Shown here: positions 26,423-36,201 of the stretch, in pieces
How positions within the stretch are numbered: position 1 is the first letter of the stretch
Layout of the letters: every line of letters starts with the position of its first letter
From: Paenarthrobacter aurescens TC1
Lineage (GTDB): Bacteria > Actinomycetota > Actinomycetes > Actinomycetales > Micrococcaceae
Assembly: GCA_000014925.1 (NCBI GenBank)
Contig: CP000474.1
Location: 2,790,001 to 2,854,000, forward strand
Direction: 5' to 3'
DNA length: 64,000 nt
Notes under the pieces: generated by a model
What the model was told of the DNA's origin: nothing
The model's database searches: none
The model's input: only the letters and a program-made list of their open reading frames with translations
Position numbers and translations under genes: made by a program

Positions 26423-27433
26423 TCATGCCCCGCCCACCATCTGCAGGAATTCGCCCTCGGAGACAACCTCGATTTGTTGGCCCTTGGCGTGGAGTTCCAA
26501 GACCCGTTTGGCTTTGCCGGTCAGGCGTCCGGCGCGAAGGTCGCCTGCCACGAAGCCATCACCGACAATCAGCACGGTGGTCCGTGCTGTGACCCGGCTT
26601 TCCGGGCGGGCACCCATGTCCGCGGCCCGTGACTTCGCCTCCGGCCTGGTGATGGCGAGGTCGCCCGTGAACACCACGGTCTGGCCGAAGAGCGGATGTC
26701 CAGGTTCGGCAGCGGGGTTCGGCAAGGGGTTGGGCCCCTCCTCCGGCCACGCCGCGAAACCGCTGGGGACGCCCATGGCTCGCTCCAGTGTTCGTTCGGC
26801 TGAGCTGCCGGTCCTGGCCGCGAGCGCGGAGATGGTCGCTTTGGAGAGACCATGCGCGGGATCGAAGGCCGGTTGCTTCGGCAGGTTGAGGCCCAGTGAT
26901 AGATAGAGTTCGGCGATGCTGTTGGCGTTGTTGCGGCGGGCGATGTCCACCAGGATGCCGGCGCAGGCGCGTGCGTCTTCTGCGGCGTCGTGGTGGTTCA
27001 CCAAGGGAACTCCGGCTTCCTCGGCTGCGTAAGGCAAGGAATTGGACACCAGTGAGTAGCAGCGGCGGGACAGCATCACGGTGCACACGTAGTCGTAGGC
27101 TGGTCCGGCAAGACCAGAGACTTCCAGGCCTGAACGGATCACGCCAAGGTCGAAGGCTGCATTGTGCGCTGCGAGTACATCGTCCCCGATGAACGCACCG
27201 ATTTCCGGGAACAGTTCCCCGAACCTCGGGCGTCCGGCGACGTCTTCGGCACGGATGCCGTGAATTCGCGTGTTGTGGAATTCGAAGTGATCGTGGTTCT
27301 CGGGTGGGCGCATCAGCCAGGAGGCTTCCTCCACCACAACGCCACCGCGGACTTTACTGAGGCCTACCGAACACGGCGACCCCCGGAAGCCGTTGGCTGT
27401 TTCAAAGTCGATCGCCGTAAAGTCCAATGCCAC
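26423..27433 (-). CDS. DEDDh 3'-5' exonuclease with C-terminal BRCT domain
   Basis: A 336-residue protein. The N-terminal half is a DnaQ-like exonuclease with ExoI AIDFETANG, ExoII HNAAFDLGVI and ExoIII HHDAAEDARACAGI. The C-terminal 90 residues form a BRCT domain beginning GQTVVFTGDLAITRPEAK. Proteins of this type are annotated as DNA polymerase III epsilon-like exonucleases, but this is separate from the replicative proofreader. A role in repair is likely by domain content. It stands alone. Confidence 0.9.
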   Translation of the reverse strand: MALDFTAIDFETANGFRGSPCSVGLSKVRGGVVVEEASWLMRPPENHDHFEFHNTRIHGIRAEDVAGRPRFGELFPEIGAFIGDDVLAAHNAAFDLGVIRSGLEVSGLAGPAYDYVCTVMLSRRCYSLVSNSLPYAAEEAGVPLVNHHDAAEDARACAGILVDIARRNNANSIAELYLSLGLNLPKQPAFDPAHGLSKATISALAARTGSSAERTLERAMGVPSGFAAWPEEGPNPLPNPAAEPGHPLFGQTVVFTGDLAITRPEAKSRAADMGARPESRVTARTTVLIVGDGFVAGDLRAGRLTGKAKRVLELHAKGQQIEVVSEGEFLQMVGGA

Positions 27434-27528
27434 TGGACAAGATTACAGCCGGTAAGGGCCGCCCCAGCCGATTTCCGCGGCGGGGCGGCCCTTCCGGCCT
27501 GCTTTGTGGTGAACGCTACATTCGGCGC

Positions 27529-28215
27529 TTATGGGGTTGCCCTGCGAAGGGTCGCGTAGGAGCCGACTGCGAGAACGACGCACAGCAGCGCGGCCCACCC
27601 GCTGATGGTTAGCGGTGTTTGCTGGGCAAACCAGCTTCCAACGTGCCCCCACCACTCAAGCAATGTTGTGAGGGCTGCGAAGCCTATCAACGCCAAGGCG
27701 GTTCCCAGGGTGGAGATCAGGGTGCCCGTGGTTCCCCAGCGCTTGAATATGGTGGCGAACCAGAATCCAATGATGAACATGAACATCATCAGTACGAAGA
27801 AGAACGCCGCGGTGGAGTACCAGGGACCATCCGTTACCCATGGGATGTTGAAGAAGTAGCCGTAGATGCCCCAGCCTGTGGTTGCCCTTTCAATGACACC
27901 ACCGAGCAGGTAGAGCGCTGTCATCCCGAGTGCGATGAGGGAGAAGAGACCCAGAGTTCCCAGGTAGAACGCCCTGCGGCTGATGCTCAGGCCCTGGGAG
28001 AACGGGAACACCAAGGTCATGCTTTGGATTCCGAGAACCAGGAAATACCACAGGGGCGCTTGGCTTCCGCCACCGTTTTTGCCCTCGGTGACGGGGATGA
28101 GTGCGAAGATGGCGAGCGACATCAGGAAGGCTGCCGCCAGGATGGTCAACGGCCATCCGATGTACGTCCATTTATTGATCAGTTGCATTCGGGCAACTGC
28201 CAGGGTCCTGCTCAT
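27529..28215 (-). CDS. ABC transporter membrane protein (YtrC/D-like)
   Basis: A 228-residue membrane protein with about six hydrophobic helices and no soluble domain. It begins SRTLAVARMQLINKWTYIGWPLTILAA. Its ATG overlaps the stop of the upstream ATPase gene (ATGA). With the ATPase and the GntR gene it forms the three-gene layout of the Bacillus ytr type, which responds to cell-wall stress. The cargo is unknown. Confidence 0.8.
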   Translation of the reverse strand: MSRTLAVARMQLINKWTYIGWPLTILAAAFLMSLAIFALIPVTEGKNGGGSQAPLWYFLVLGIQSMTLVFPFSQGLSISRRAFYLGTLGLFSLIALGMTALYLLGGVIERATTGWGIYGYFFNIPWVTDGPWYSTAAFFFVLMMFMFIIGFWFATIFKRWGTTGTLISTLGTALALIGFAALTTLLEWWGHVGSWFAQQTPLTISGWAALLCVVLAVGSYATLRRATP

Positions 28216-29150
28216 CGCCTTGCCTCCAACGTGTCGTCGGCGAGTTCTTCTGTTCTCGACGCGGGTCCGGGTACTCCCGAGCCCGCCATGGTTTTGCGGA
28301 CCACCAACTGCTGCAGGGAAACGGGCGACAATTCGAGACCAAGCTCTTGGGCCACGCCACGTTCGCTGCTGCTGAGCGCCTCGTCCACTGTCACGGACGC
28401 CAGGGAGCCCAACGTTTCGCGGTGCAGAATCCTGCGGCCGGTCAGGAAAGCGTCCACTTTTTCCACGGAACCTGAAACGGTGACAGCCGAACCGCGGATT
28501 TCTTCGGCGTCGGCGTCCATGATGATCCGTCCCCGGTCAATCACCACAACATGTTCCAGGAGGTTTGCTACCTCGTCGATCAGGTGGGACGACAGGATGA
28601 TGGTGCGCGGGTGCTCTGCATAGTCCTCCACGAGGCGGTCGTAGAACAACTGGCGGGCTACTGCGTCGAGCCCCAGATACGGCTCATCGAAGAATGTCAG
28701 TTCTGCGCGGGACGCCAGTCCGATGATGACTCCCACGGCAGACAACTGGCCGCGGGAGAGTTTCTTGATCCGCCTCTTGACGGGAAGCTGGAAGTCCTCG
28801 GCCAGGCGGTCCGCGAAGTCCTGGTCCCAGTTTTTGTAGAAGAGCGCAGCCGAGCGGAAGGCGTGCTGCGGCTGGAAGTCCTCCGGATATTTCTGCGATT
28901 CACGGATGAAGCAGATCCGGGACAGGACGGCGTCGTTCTCGTAAGCGTTGGCGCCAAAAACCAGGGCTTCACCGGAGGTGGCGAAAGCCTGGGCCGTAAG
29001 GATGGACATCAGCGTTGTCTTGCCGGCACCGTTGCGTCCCAACAGGCCGTAGATTCGGCTTGCCGAGAGGCTGAGGGTGACGTTGTCCAGTGCGTTGACG
29101 TCTTTGTAGTGCTTGACCAGGTTACGGGCCTCGACGATGGTCTCGTTCAC
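28212..29150 (-). CDS. ABC transporter ATP-binding protein
   Basis: A 312-residue ATPase. Walker A is LLGRNGAGKTTLMS, the signature is the variant LSRGQ rather than LSGGQ, Walker B is LTFFDEPYLGLD, and the switch region is ILSSHLIDEVANL. A roughly 90-residue C-terminal extension follows the ATPase core. Its GTG start overlaps the GntR stop (GTGA). It energises the membrane protein encoded next. Confidence 0.9.
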   Translation of the reverse strand: MNETIVEARNLVKHYKDVNALDNVTLSLSASRIYGLLGRNGAGKTTLMSILTAQAFATSGEALVFGANAYENDAVLSRICFIRESQKYPEDFQPQHAFRSAALFYKNWDQDFADRLAEDFQLPVKRRIKKLSRGQLSAVGVIIGLASRAELTFFDEPYLGLDAVARQLFYDRLVEDYAEHPRTIILSSHLIDEVANLLEHVVVIDRGRIIMDADAEEIRGSAVTVSGSVEKVDAFLTGRRILHRETLGSLASVTVDEALSSSERGVAQELGLELSPVSLQQLVVRKTMAGSGVPGPASRTEELADDTLEARR

Positions 29151-29548
29151 AGGGCCGCGCTCCTTTCTTTATCGGTCCCGGGTTCCGGGGCAAGCCCCGA
29201 GCTTCGTTCAATCATGGTGTTCAGCTGCTCGGCCGAGATGCCCAGTTTCCGGGCTTCCAATGTCAGCGGCTTGACGTACTGTTCGAAGAACTCTTCAGTG
29301 CGGCGCGCAACCAGCTGGGCACGGGCCCCTGTAGCGACGAACATCCCTATCCCCCTGCGTTTGTAGAGAATTCCTGAATCCACCAGCACATTGACGCCCT
29401 TGGCGGCAGTCGCCGGGTTGATGCGGTGGAAAGCTGCGAACTCGTTGGTGGAGGGCACCTGCGATTCCTCGGCCATGCTGCCGTCCACGATTCCGTTTTC
29501 GATGAGTTCGGCGATCTGCATGAAGATCGGTTTGCTGTCATCGATCAT
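29147..29548 (-). CDS. GntR-family regulator, YtrA subgroup
   Basis: A 133-residue regulator: an N-terminal winged helix (PIFMQIAELIENGIVDGSM, QVPSTNEFAAFHRINPATAAKG) and a short C-terminal helical part of about 60 residues, the length that defines the YtrA subgroup. ATG 29548 is used; a GTG at 29557 is the alternative. It is the first gene of the ABC operon and should repress it through the palindrome just upstream. Confidence 0.88.
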   Translation of the reverse strand: MIDDSKPIFMQIAELIENGIVDGSMAEESQVPSTNEFAAFHRINPATAAKGVNVLVDSGILYKRRGIGMFVATGARAQLVARRTEEFFEQYVKPLTLEARKLGISAEQLNTMIERSSGLAPEPGTDKERSAAL

Positions 29549-29566
29549 GAGCACCACCGCCTTACT

Positions 29567-29590
29567 GGTTCATTACTCATGTAACTAACC
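29567..29590. promoter_or_regulatory. candidate operator of the GntR/YtrA-type regulator
   Basis: GGTTCATTAC and GTAACTAACC form an inverted repeat (8 of 10 pairs) with a 4-base centre, 19 bases before the GntR start. The region is AT-rich compared with its surroundings and also contains the likely promoter. Autoregulation by this GntR protein is inferred from position. Confidence 0.55.
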
Positions 29591-29663
29591 ATACAACCGG
29601 TGAACCAGGAGTCAAGCGGCTCACCGGAAAAATACGACGACGGCCGTCAAGTAGGCTTGATGG

Positions 29664-30440
29664 GTGATCTTTACTGCGATAAGCGACCTTGCCGTATCCA
29701 CTTTCGGGGGCGCGGGCCCGGTACAGCCGCCTATGGCTTCGTTCCTGCCGGACTGGCTGAACCCCGACGTCTTCCTCCGCGATTCACCTTTGGGACCGTG
29801 GGTGGTCCTTCTGGTCTGCGCCATTGTGTTCGCAGAAACAGGCCTCCTTGTGGGGTTCTTCCTGCCCGGTGACTCGATGCTGTTCACGGCGGGGCTCCTG
29901 GTCTCCACCGGGGCTATCGAGTTCAACCTCTGGGCCATGTGCGCCATGATCATCGTGGCTGCCATCATCGGCAACCAGACCGGTTATCTCATAGGATCCA
30001 AGGCCGGCCCGGCCATCTTCAACAAGCCCGACTCCAGGCTTTTCAAAAAGGAGAACGTGGAGAGCGCCCATGCGTTCTTCGAAAAGCACGGCGGCAAAGC
30101 CTTGATACTGGCACGGTTCGTTCCCATCATCCGCACCTTCGTGCCGGTGATCGTGGGCGTGGCTCAGATGGACAAGCGCAAGTTCTTCCTCTTCAACGTC
30201 ATCGGCGCCGTCCTTTGGGGCGGCGGTGTTACCCTGCTCGGCGCATGGCTTGGCCAGTTCGAGTGGGTTGGAAACAACATCGACATTATCTTCATCGTCA
30301 TCGTTCTGATCTCGGTCATCCCCATCTTCATTGAGATCGGCCGTGGATTCATGGCAAAGCGCAGGGCCGCTGCCGAAGGCACGGACCCCGTGGAGGAATT
30401 CATCGAGGAACACGAGGGCGGCAAGCACGGCGAGCACTAA
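29664..30440 (+). CDS. DedA-family membrane protein
   Basis: A 258-residue protein of the DedA/SNARE-associated family. Typical parts are FAETGLLVGFFLPGDSMLF, GNQTGYLIGSKAG, and the arginine-containing motif ILARFVPIIRTFVPVIVG. GTG 29664 gives a longer N-terminus; ATG 29733 is the alternative. DedA proteins support membrane homeostasis and some flip lipid carriers. The charged C-terminus (EEFIEEHEGGKHGEH) is cytosolic. A strong terminator follows. Confidence 0.88.
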   Translation: MIFTAISDLAVSTFGGAGPVQPPMASFLPDWLNPDVFLRDSPLGPWVVLLVCAIVFAETGLLVGFFLPGDSMLFTAGLLVSTGAIEFNLWAMCAMIIVAAIIGNQTGYLIGSKAGPAIFNKPDSRLFKKENVESAHAFFEKHGGKALILARFVPIIRTFVPVIVGVAQMDKRKFFLFNVIGAVLWGGGVTLLGAWLGQFEWVGNNIDIIFIVIVLISVIPIFIEIGRGFMAKRRAAAEGTDPVEEFIEEHEGGKHGEH

Positions 30441-30464
30441 GGCTCCTGGAACCCCTGAAACGCG

Positions 30465-30496
30465 AAAGGCACCCCGCAGCAGCGGGGTGCCTTTTC
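30465..30496. terminator. intrinsic terminator between dedA-type gene and rdgB
   Basis: AAAGGCACCCCGC, loop AGCA, GCGGGGTGCCTTT followed by TC. A perfect 13-base stem lies between convergent genes and can act in both directions. Confidence 0.9.
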
Positions 30497-30511
30497 ACGT
30501 ACAGGAGCAAG

Positions 30512-31174
30512 CTACGTGGCGTCTGGCCCGGACAACGCCGATACGATGGCGGGCAACAAAGCACGGAACGCCTGTCCGCGGTGGCTGATGGCGTTCTTTT
30601 CTGCGGGGCTAAGCTCGGCACAGCTCCGATCCATTCCGGCGGGTTGCAGCACGGGGTCGTAGCCGAAACCACCCTCGCCGCGGGGTTCACGCAGCAACGT
30701 CCCTTCCAACTGGCCATACTCCACGGTCTCGTGGGCAATGCCGTCGGGACCCGGGACCGCCAAGGCAGCAGCGCATACGAACGCAGCTCCGCGGAAAGCG
30801 TCCGGAACATCGGAGAGCTGTGCCAGCAACAGGTTCAGATTGCCGATGTCATCACCATGCGTGCCGGACCAGCGTGCCGAGAAGATACCCGGAGCCCCGC
30901 CCAGGACATCAACGGCCAATCCCGAGTCGTCGGCGATGGCCACCAGGCCGGTCGCCTCCGCCACCGCCCTGGCCTTGAGGAGGGAGTTCTCAGCAAAGGT
31001 GACACCGGTTTCGGCAACATCCGGGGCACCTGCCGCAGCGGCGTCCACCACCTGGGTATCGACGTCGAGCCCTGGCACCTGGCCCCGCAGCAGTTCCCGG
31101 AGTTCCTTCAGCTTGCCCCTGTTGTGTGTTGCCAGGACGAGGCGTGGAGCCTCAGAGGCCTGTGCGCTGCTCAC
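30512..31174 (-). CDS. rdgB: non-canonical purine NTP pyrophosphatase (RdgB/HAM1)
   Basis: A 220-residue ITPase-like enzyme that converts XTP, ITP and dITP to monophosphates and so cleans the nucleotide pool. Motifs: [18 protein letters not shown] at the N-terminus, the metal site [23 protein letters not shown] split over residues 77-100, and [11 protein letters not shown]. Its GTG start overlaps the rph stop (GTGA). The pairing rph-rdgB is common in actinobacteria. Confidence 0.93.
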   Translation of the reverse strand: MSSAQASEAPRLVLATHNRGKLKELRELLRGQVPGLDVDTQVVDAAAAGAPDVAETGVTFAENSLLKARAVAEATGLVAIADDSGLAVDVLGGAPGIFSARWSGTHGDDIGNLNLLLAQLSDVPDAFRGAAFVCAAALAVPGPDGIAHETVEYGQLEGTLLREPRGEGGFGYDPVLQPAGMDRSCAELSPAEKNAISHRGQAFRALLPAIVSALSGPDAT

Positions 31175-31929
31175 GGTGCTTCGGCCAGCGTCTCACGCTG
31201 GATGGCGGACAGCTGCGTGGTGCCGAGGAGTGCGAGGTCCAAGAGGGCGTTGAGCTCGTCGCGATCGAACGGAGCGCCTTCTGCGGTGCCCTGAACTTCC
31301 ACGAACTTGCCCGAACCGGTCACCACAACGTTCATGTCCGTCTCCGCACGAACGTCCTCCACATACGGAAGATCCAGCATCGGGACACCGTCAATGATGC
31401 CCACGGAGACCGCTGCAATGGTATCCACCAGGGGCTCCGCGTTGCGGGCAATGAGCTTGTTCTCACGTGCAAAGCGGATAGCTTCCGCCAGCGCCACGTA
31501 AGCGCCGGTGATCGCGGCGGTGCGCGTGCCGCCGTCGGCCTGCAGGACGTCGCAGTCCAGAACGATCGTGTTTTCGCCCAGTGCCTTGGTGTCGATGATG
31601 GAGCGCAGCGAGCGGCCAATGAGGCGCGAGATCTCATGCGTGCGGCCACCGATCTTGCCCTTGACCGACTCGCGGTCGGAACGGGTGTTCGTGGCACGGG
31701 GAAGCATGGCGTACTCGGCCGTGACCCATCCGCGGCCTTCGCCCTTGAGCCAGCGGGGCACACCCTCGGTCAGGGAAGCGGTGCACAGAACCCGGGTGTT
31801 GCCGAATTCGATCAGTGCCGAGCCCTCGGCCTGCTTCGACCAGCCGCGGGTGATGCTGATGGGTCGCAGTTGATCGGGGGTCCGGCCATCGGCGCGGATG
31901 ACGGGAGTGGCTGTAGCTTCAGAAGTCAT
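31171..31929 (-). CDS. rph: ribonuclease PH
   Basis: A 252-residue phosphorolytic 3'-5' exoribonuclease that trims tRNA 3' ends. Motifs include [48 protein letters not shown], and the phosphate-site [42 protein letters not shown] marks the second half; these are standard for Rph. Full length. It is translationally coupled to rdgB. Confidence 0.95.
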   Translation of the reverse strand: MTSEATATPVIRADGRTPDQLRPISITRGWSKQAEGSALIEFGNTRVLCTASLTEGVPRWLKGEGRGWVTAEYAMLPRATNTRSDRESVKGKIGGRTHEISRLIGRSLRSIIDTKALGENTIVLDCDVLQADGGTRTAAITGAYVALAEAIRFARENKLIARNAEPLVDTIAAVSVGIIDGVPMLDLPYVEDVRAETDMNVVVTGSGKFVEVQGTAEGAPFDRDELNALLDLALLGTTQLSAIQRETLAEAP

Positions 31930-31984
31930 GGTTCAAGCTTAGCCAAGCTGAAGGCACCACCCCGACGCCGGGTAAGGTGCGAGG

Positions 31985-32782
31985 CTAGATCGTGTAGTGG
32001 ACTCCGGCGACGGCGACTGCAACGTCACCGGTGAAGACCGGCTTGGCCTCGGACAGCACCTTGGTCTGGGAGGTCCACACCGGGATGTGTGTCAGGAGCA
32101 GGCGTTTGGCACCGGCATTCATGGCAGCCTCACCTGCACGCTTGCCCGTAAGGTGGACGTCCTTGATGCCGTCATCCCTGCCTTCCTCGAATGCCGCCTC
32201 GCACAGGAACAAGTCCGAGCCCCTCGCGGCGTCCTCGAGCCCCTGGCAGGAATCCGTGTCCCCGGAGTACGTCAGGATCCTGGTAACGGGAACGCCGTCC
32301 TTGCCCGGTTCCGTGGCAGTAACGCGCAAGGCGTAAGCCTCCTCGACGGGGTGGTTGACCGCGAAAGGGGTCACTGTGAAGGGACCCACCGTGACCGGCT
32401 TGAGCTCGGTCCAGTTGGTGAAGTCGAATTCCTCGTGCATGCCGGGGTCGAGGTCCAGCCCGTAGGCGGTGGCCATTCTGTCCGCAGTAGCCGCAGGACC
32501 CCACACTGGCAGGCGATCCCGGCCCCAGCCGCCCGGCTTCCAACGAACCGCGACGTGGAGGCCGCAGAGGTCCATGCAGTGATCAGGGTGCAAGTGCGTG
32601 AGGAAGATCGCATCGATGTCTTCCAGATCCGTATAGCGCTGGATGGCACCCAAAGCTCCGCTGCCCAGGTCCATCACGATCTTCCACTCGCGCTCACCGT
32701 CGTGCGCTGTCACCAGATAGCACGACGCCGGCGAACCAGGACCGGGGAACGAGCCCGTGCAGCCTACGATGGTCAGTTTCAC
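31985..32782 (-). CDS. MBL-fold metallo-hydrolase
   Basis: A 265-residue metallo-beta-lactamase fold enzyme related to the RNase Z/phosphodiesterase branch. Metal motifs: [11 protein letters not shown] (HxHxDH), the NHPVEEAYA histidine, TYSGDTDSC and the late LTHIPVW. It lacks the RNase Z flexible arm, so tRNA processing is not assumed. Its ATG overlaps the murI stop (ATGA) in the murI-MBL-rph-rdgB cluster, an order that recurs in related actinobacteria. Confidence 0.87.
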   Translation of the reverse strand: MKLTIVGCTGSFPGPGSPASCYLVTAHDGEREWKIVMDLGSGALGAIQRYTDLEDIDAIFLTHLHPDHCMDLCGLHVAVRWKPGGWGRDRLPVWGPAATADRMATAYGLDLDPGMHEEFDFTNWTELKPVTVGPFTVTPFAVNHPVEEAYALRVTATEPGKDGVPVTRILTYSGDTDSCQGLEDAARGSDLFLCEAAFEEGRDDGIKDVHLTGKRAGEAAMNAGAKRLLLTHIPVWTSQTKVLSEAKPVFTGDVAVAVAGVHYTI

Positions 32783-33810
32783 AGGCCACGTCCCATGGTG
32801 GTGCGAGCGTCGCCGGCGAGGGTGTCCTCCGGCTGGACGAAGTACGAGCGGCGGGACAGCCCTGCTCCCGAACGTGCGGCTTCCAGCATCTCCGGAGTGA
32901 TGCGGGCCAGGCTGCCTGTGGGGTACTGGGCCGCGACGTGATCCACGTGCTTCACGGAGAGGACTTCCGGCCCCAGGAAGCGGCGGGCCAGGGTCTCGAA
33001 CTGCGTGGCATCACCCGTGGCTACGAATTCGTGGCTCGGCGCCTGCGCCTCCGTCCGCTGGATGCCGTGGTTGGCCAAAGCACGGTAGACATCCTTGGCC
33101 GTCTCCTCAGCGCTGGAAACCAGGGTGACGTCCTCGCCCATGACGAAAGAAATCACGCCTGTCAGCAGCGGGTAGTGGGTGCAGCCCAGGACAACAGTGT
33201 CCACGCCGGCGGACTTGAGTGGCTCCAGGTATTCATTGGCAGCAGCCAGGAGGTCGGGACCGGTGGTGATTCCCGCCTCCACGAAGTTCACGAACGCCGG
33301 GCAAGCCACGGAAGTGATGGTGAGGTCCGGCGCGGCGGCAAACGTATCCTCATAAGCTCTGGACCCCACAGTGGCCGAGGTTCCGATCACGCCGATCTTG
33401 CCGGAGCGGGTAGCAGAGACTGCACGCCGGACTGCCGGCTGGATAACCTCGATGACCGGGATGCCATAACGGGCCGTATAGCGTTCCCTCGCATCACGGA
33501 GCACAGCGGCGGATGCCGAATTGCAGGCAATGGTCAGCAACTTCACGCCTGAATCCACCAGTTCGTCCATGACGCCCAGCGCGTTGGCACGGACTTCGGC
33601 TATGGGCAGTGGACCATAGGGGCCATTAGCGGTGTCGCCGACGTAAAGAATCGATTCGTTGGGGAGTTGATCGATGATGGAACGTGCCACCGTCAACCCG
33701 CCCACGCCTGAATCAAAAATGCCGATCGGACGTGCCCCTATGAGTTCCCCGTTGCTGGTGGGGGTGCTGCTGCCCAACGCGCCGCTTGGTGAACCCGATG
33801 CTGAAGTCAT
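32779..33810 (-). CDS. murI: glutamate racemase
   Basis: A 343-residue enzyme making D-glutamate for peptidoglycan. The core shows [18 protein letters not shown], the first catalytic Cys in [12 protein letters not shown] and the second in [14 protein letters not shown]-terminal (about 30 residues) and C-terminal (about 55 residues) extensions make it longer than the usual 260-290 residues. ATG 33810 is preferred over ATG 33849, because the extra stretch holds ATA and other rare codons and a promoter-like sequence. No ribosome site precedes 33810, so the mRNA may be leaderless. Confidence 0.92.
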   Translation of the reverse strand: MTSASGSPSGALGSSTPTSNGELIGARPIGIFDSGVGGLTVARSIIDQLPNESILYVGDTANGPYGPLPIAEVRANALGVMDELVDSGVKLLTIACNSASAAVLRDARERYTARYGIPVIEVIQPAVRRAVSATRSGKIGVIGTSATVGSRAYEDTFAAAPDLTITSVACPAFVNFVEAGITTGPDLLAAANEYLEPLKSAGVDTVVLGCTHYPLLTGVISFVMGEDVTLVSSAEETAKDVYRALANHGIQRTEAQAPSHEFVATGDATQFETLARRFLGPEVLSVKHVDHVAAQYPTGSLARITPEMLEAARSGAGLSRRSYFVQPEDTLAGDARTTMGRGL

Positions 33811-33812
33811 AA

Positions 33813-33826
33813 TTATTCGAGAATAA
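33813..33826 (-). promoter_or_regulatory. AT-rich palindrome at murI start, likely -10 region
   Basis: TTATTC-GA-GAATAA is a perfect inverted repeat directly before ATG 33810. On the minus strand it contains TATTCT, about 10-12 bases before the ATG, which would place transcription start at or near the start codon. Confidence 0.4.
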
Positions 33827-33913
33827 GGCTTCCCGTGGTGTCCGGCCATTAACTGTGTTCTCCGCCTCGTGTCTGATTTGTCACAGGGCTGAAGCAGCAA
33901 CCCGCCATCCGGA

Positions 33914-34480
33914 TCAGGATTTCGCCTGCCTTGCGGCCATCATTGCCTGCACCAAGGACTCCTGGAGCCACGTCGTGAAGTTGTAGACGAGGGCCAAGTA
34001 ACTCTCCACATCCTCCGCCTGGCTCCAGTCCTGCATGCTGTGGATGTGCTCTGCATCCGCTTCATCGCGGATGTCCAGGCGTTCGGCCAGGACAAGCCGG
34101 ACGTCGTTCAGCGCCATCGACCACCGCTTGGCATCCTCCGGCGTCAGAACAAGCTCGTTTTTGTCCAGGCCCAAAGCTGCAGCCCTCAAGGCACCAATTT
34201 TGCTCTCCCGAACAGAGCGTTCGGTGAGCTGGCGGAACTCCAGCGAGCCCTCGTCGTCGTCCTTCATGACGTTCGGCAACAGGCGCAGCAGGGCGCGGTC
34301 GTTGGGCTTCTTGACGTCCATGTCCAGGCCGATCAGCGCCGCCAGCGGGTCTTCGTTCTCCCGAACGTCCGATTCCAACATGGAAATGACGTCGTCCAGC
34401 AACCCGCGCAGGAGGTCACGCTCCGCGGGCTCCAGGTATCCGCTGATGCCTTTGAGTCCGTATTTGAATGCCTTAGCCAC
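33914..34480 (-). CDS. DUF2017-family protein
   Basis: A 188-residue, mostly helical acidic protein that begins [23 protein letters not shown], matching DUF2017, a family that follows clpS in many actinobacteria. The GTG start at 34480 overlaps the clpS stop by 8 bases, so the two are coupled. The longer frame to 34606 runs through clpS and is rejected. A link to ClpS-dependent proteolysis is inferred from conserved gene order only. Confidence 0.85.
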   Translation of the reverse strand: MAKAFKYGLKGISGYLEPAERDLLRGLLDDVISMLESDVRENEDPLAALIGLDMDVKKPNDRALLRLLPNVMKDDDEGSLEFRQLTERSVRESKIGALRAAALGLDKNELVLTPEDAKRWSMALNDVRLVLAERLDIRDEADAEHIHSMQDWSQAEDVESYLALVYNFTTWLQESLVQAMMAARQAKS

Positions 34481-34835
34481 GCTGGCGGCCGCCCTTTCCG
34501 GGTGTTTCGTTGCCGCTCGCGGCCTTCTCCACAGTGGCCCACAGACCGAAACCGTGCATGGCCACCGCGTGCTGCTCCACTTGTTCCTTGCTGCCATGGG
34601 CCACAATGGACCGGCCCTTCTTATGGACCTCCATCATGAGCTTGTGGGCTTTGGACTCGGAGTAGCCGAAGTAACTCTGGAACACATAGCTCACATAGCT
34701 CATCAGGTTCACGGGATCATTCCAGATCACAAGGTTCCACGGGATATCAGGGGCTGTCAGGACATCGGTGGACGACTGCTCCGCAGCTTTCGTCCTCTCA
34801 TCAATGTCCGTGCCATACGCAACGCTAGGGCTCAT
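34473..34835 (-). CDS. clpS: ATP-dependent Clp protease adaptor ClpS
   Basis: A 120-residue adaptor that delivers N-degron substrates to ClpC/ClpA. The binding-pocket block is visible: PWNLVIWNDPVNLMSYVSYVF near residue 32, then HKLMMEVHKKGRSIVAHG and VEQHAVAMHGFGLWATVE. A flexible N-terminal 30 residues is usual. It is divergent from pncB by 37 bases and coupled to DUF2017. Confidence 0.95.
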   Translation of the reverse strand: MSPSVAYGTDIDERTKAAEQSSTDVLTAPDIPWNLVIWNDPVNLMSYVSYVFQSYFGYSESKAHKLMMEVHKKGRSIVAHGSKEQVEQHAVAMHGFGLWATVEKAASGNETPGKGGRQRG

Positions 34836-34872
34836 CTGTCCATTCTATGGCGGCTCGCACTAGAGTGAATTC

Positions 34873-36201
34873 GTGAGTAGAGCCTCGTCGTGGGACCACC
34901 CCGCAACTTCCTTGTACACAGACCACTACGAACTGACCATGCTTCAGGCAGCCTTGCATTCGGGCGCCGCGCACCGCCGCTCGGTGTTCGAAGCATTCGC
35001 CCGGCGGCTGCCGGACGGCCGCCGCTATGGCGTAGTGGGCGGCACAGGCCGCCTCTTGGAGGGCATCGCAGACTTCCGTTTCGGCGACGCCGAGCTCGCG
35101 TTCCTTGAGCTAAACAAAGTGGTCAACCAGGAAACCCTGGACTACTTGGCCGACTACAAATTCAGCGGCGACATCTGGGGTTACGCCGAGGGTGACGCCT
35201 ATTTCCCCAACTCCCCCATCCTCATCGTCGAATCAACGTTCGCCGAGGCCTGCATCCTGGAAACGTTCATCCTGTCAGTCCTCAACCACGACAGCGCCAT
35301 TGCTTCCGCGGCCTCAAGGATGACCTCAGCGGCCGGCACACGCCCGTGCATCGAAATGGGCTCCCGGCGCACCCAGGAAGAATCAGCGACGGCGGCGGCC
35401 CGCGCCGCCGTGATTGCCGGCTTCGCCAGCACCTCCAACCTGGAAGCCGGCCGGCGCTACGGCATCAAAACCGTCGGCACAGCCGCACACTCCTTCACCC
35501 TCCTGCACGACACCGAACGGGAGGCCTTCGAGGCACAGATCGCAGCGTTCGGTCCAGGCACCTCGCTGCTGGTGGATACCTACGACGTCGAGACGGCGGT
35601 GCGTACCGCCGTCGAACTGGCCGGTGACAAACTCGGCGCAGTCCGGCTGGATTCGGGCGACCTCATTGCGCAGGCGCAGTGGGTACGGCAAATGCTGGAT
35701 GACCTCGGCAACGTCAACACCCGCATCGTGGTCACCTCGGACCTCGACGAATTCGCCATCGCAGCGCTCCAGTCGGCGCCGGTTGACTCCTACGGTGTTG
35801 GTACGTCCCTGGTCACCGGATCCGGGGCACCCACCGCGAGCATGGTCTACAAGCTGGTCAGCCGCACCAACGACGCCGGCGAGTTCATTTCAGTTGCCAA
35901 GGCAGCCAAGAACAAGGCGAGTGTTGGTGGACGCAAATACGCCCTCCGCAAGCTCAACGAACGCGGCCGGGCCACCCAGGAGATCGTTGGCATCGGTCAC
36001 CGCCCGGAAGATGACGGCAATGACCGCGTCCTGCTCCACCAATTCGTCAAGAACGGCGAGGTGCTGCCCGGATGGACCGGACCGGAAGGCGTCATCCGTG
36101 CCCGTGAACGGCACGCAGCCACCATGGCAGAGCTGCCCGCCGTCGTGAACCGCTTGCAGCGTGGCGAAGCTGCCATCCCCACCATCTACGAGGAGAACTG
36201 A
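34873..36201 (+). CDS. pncB: nicotinate phosphoribosyltransferase
   Basis: A 442-residue enzyme that converts nicotinate and PRPP to nicotinate mononucleotide in NAD salvage. Motifs: LYTDHYELTMLQAAL, EMGSRRTQEESATAAARAA (the family GSRR block), GIKTVGTAAHSF and VRLDSGDL. GTG 34873 is the start. It is followed by pncA with a one-base overlap, so the two genes together turn nicotinamide into nicotinate mononucleotide. Confidence 0.95.
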   Translation: MSRASSWDHPATSLYTDHYELTMLQAALHSGAAHRRSVFEAFARRLPDGRRYGVVGGTGRLLEGIADFRFGDAELAFLELNKVVNQETLDYLADYKFSGDIWGYAEGDAYFPNSPILIVESTFAEACILETFILSVLNHDSAIASAASRMTSAAGTRPCIEMGSRRTQEESATAAARAAVIAGFASTSNLEAGRRYGIKTVGTAAHSFTLLHDTEREAFEAQIAAFGPGTSLLVDTYDVETAVRTAVELAGDKLGAVRLDSGDLIAQAQWVRQMLDDLGNVNTRIVVTSDLDEFAIAALQSAPVDSYGVGTSLVTGSGAPTASMVYKLVSRTNDAGEFISVAKAAKNKASVGGRKYALRKLNERGRATQEIVGIGHRPEDDGNDRVLLHQFVKNGEVLPGWTGPEGVIRARERHAATMAELPAVVNRLQRGEAAIPTIYEEN

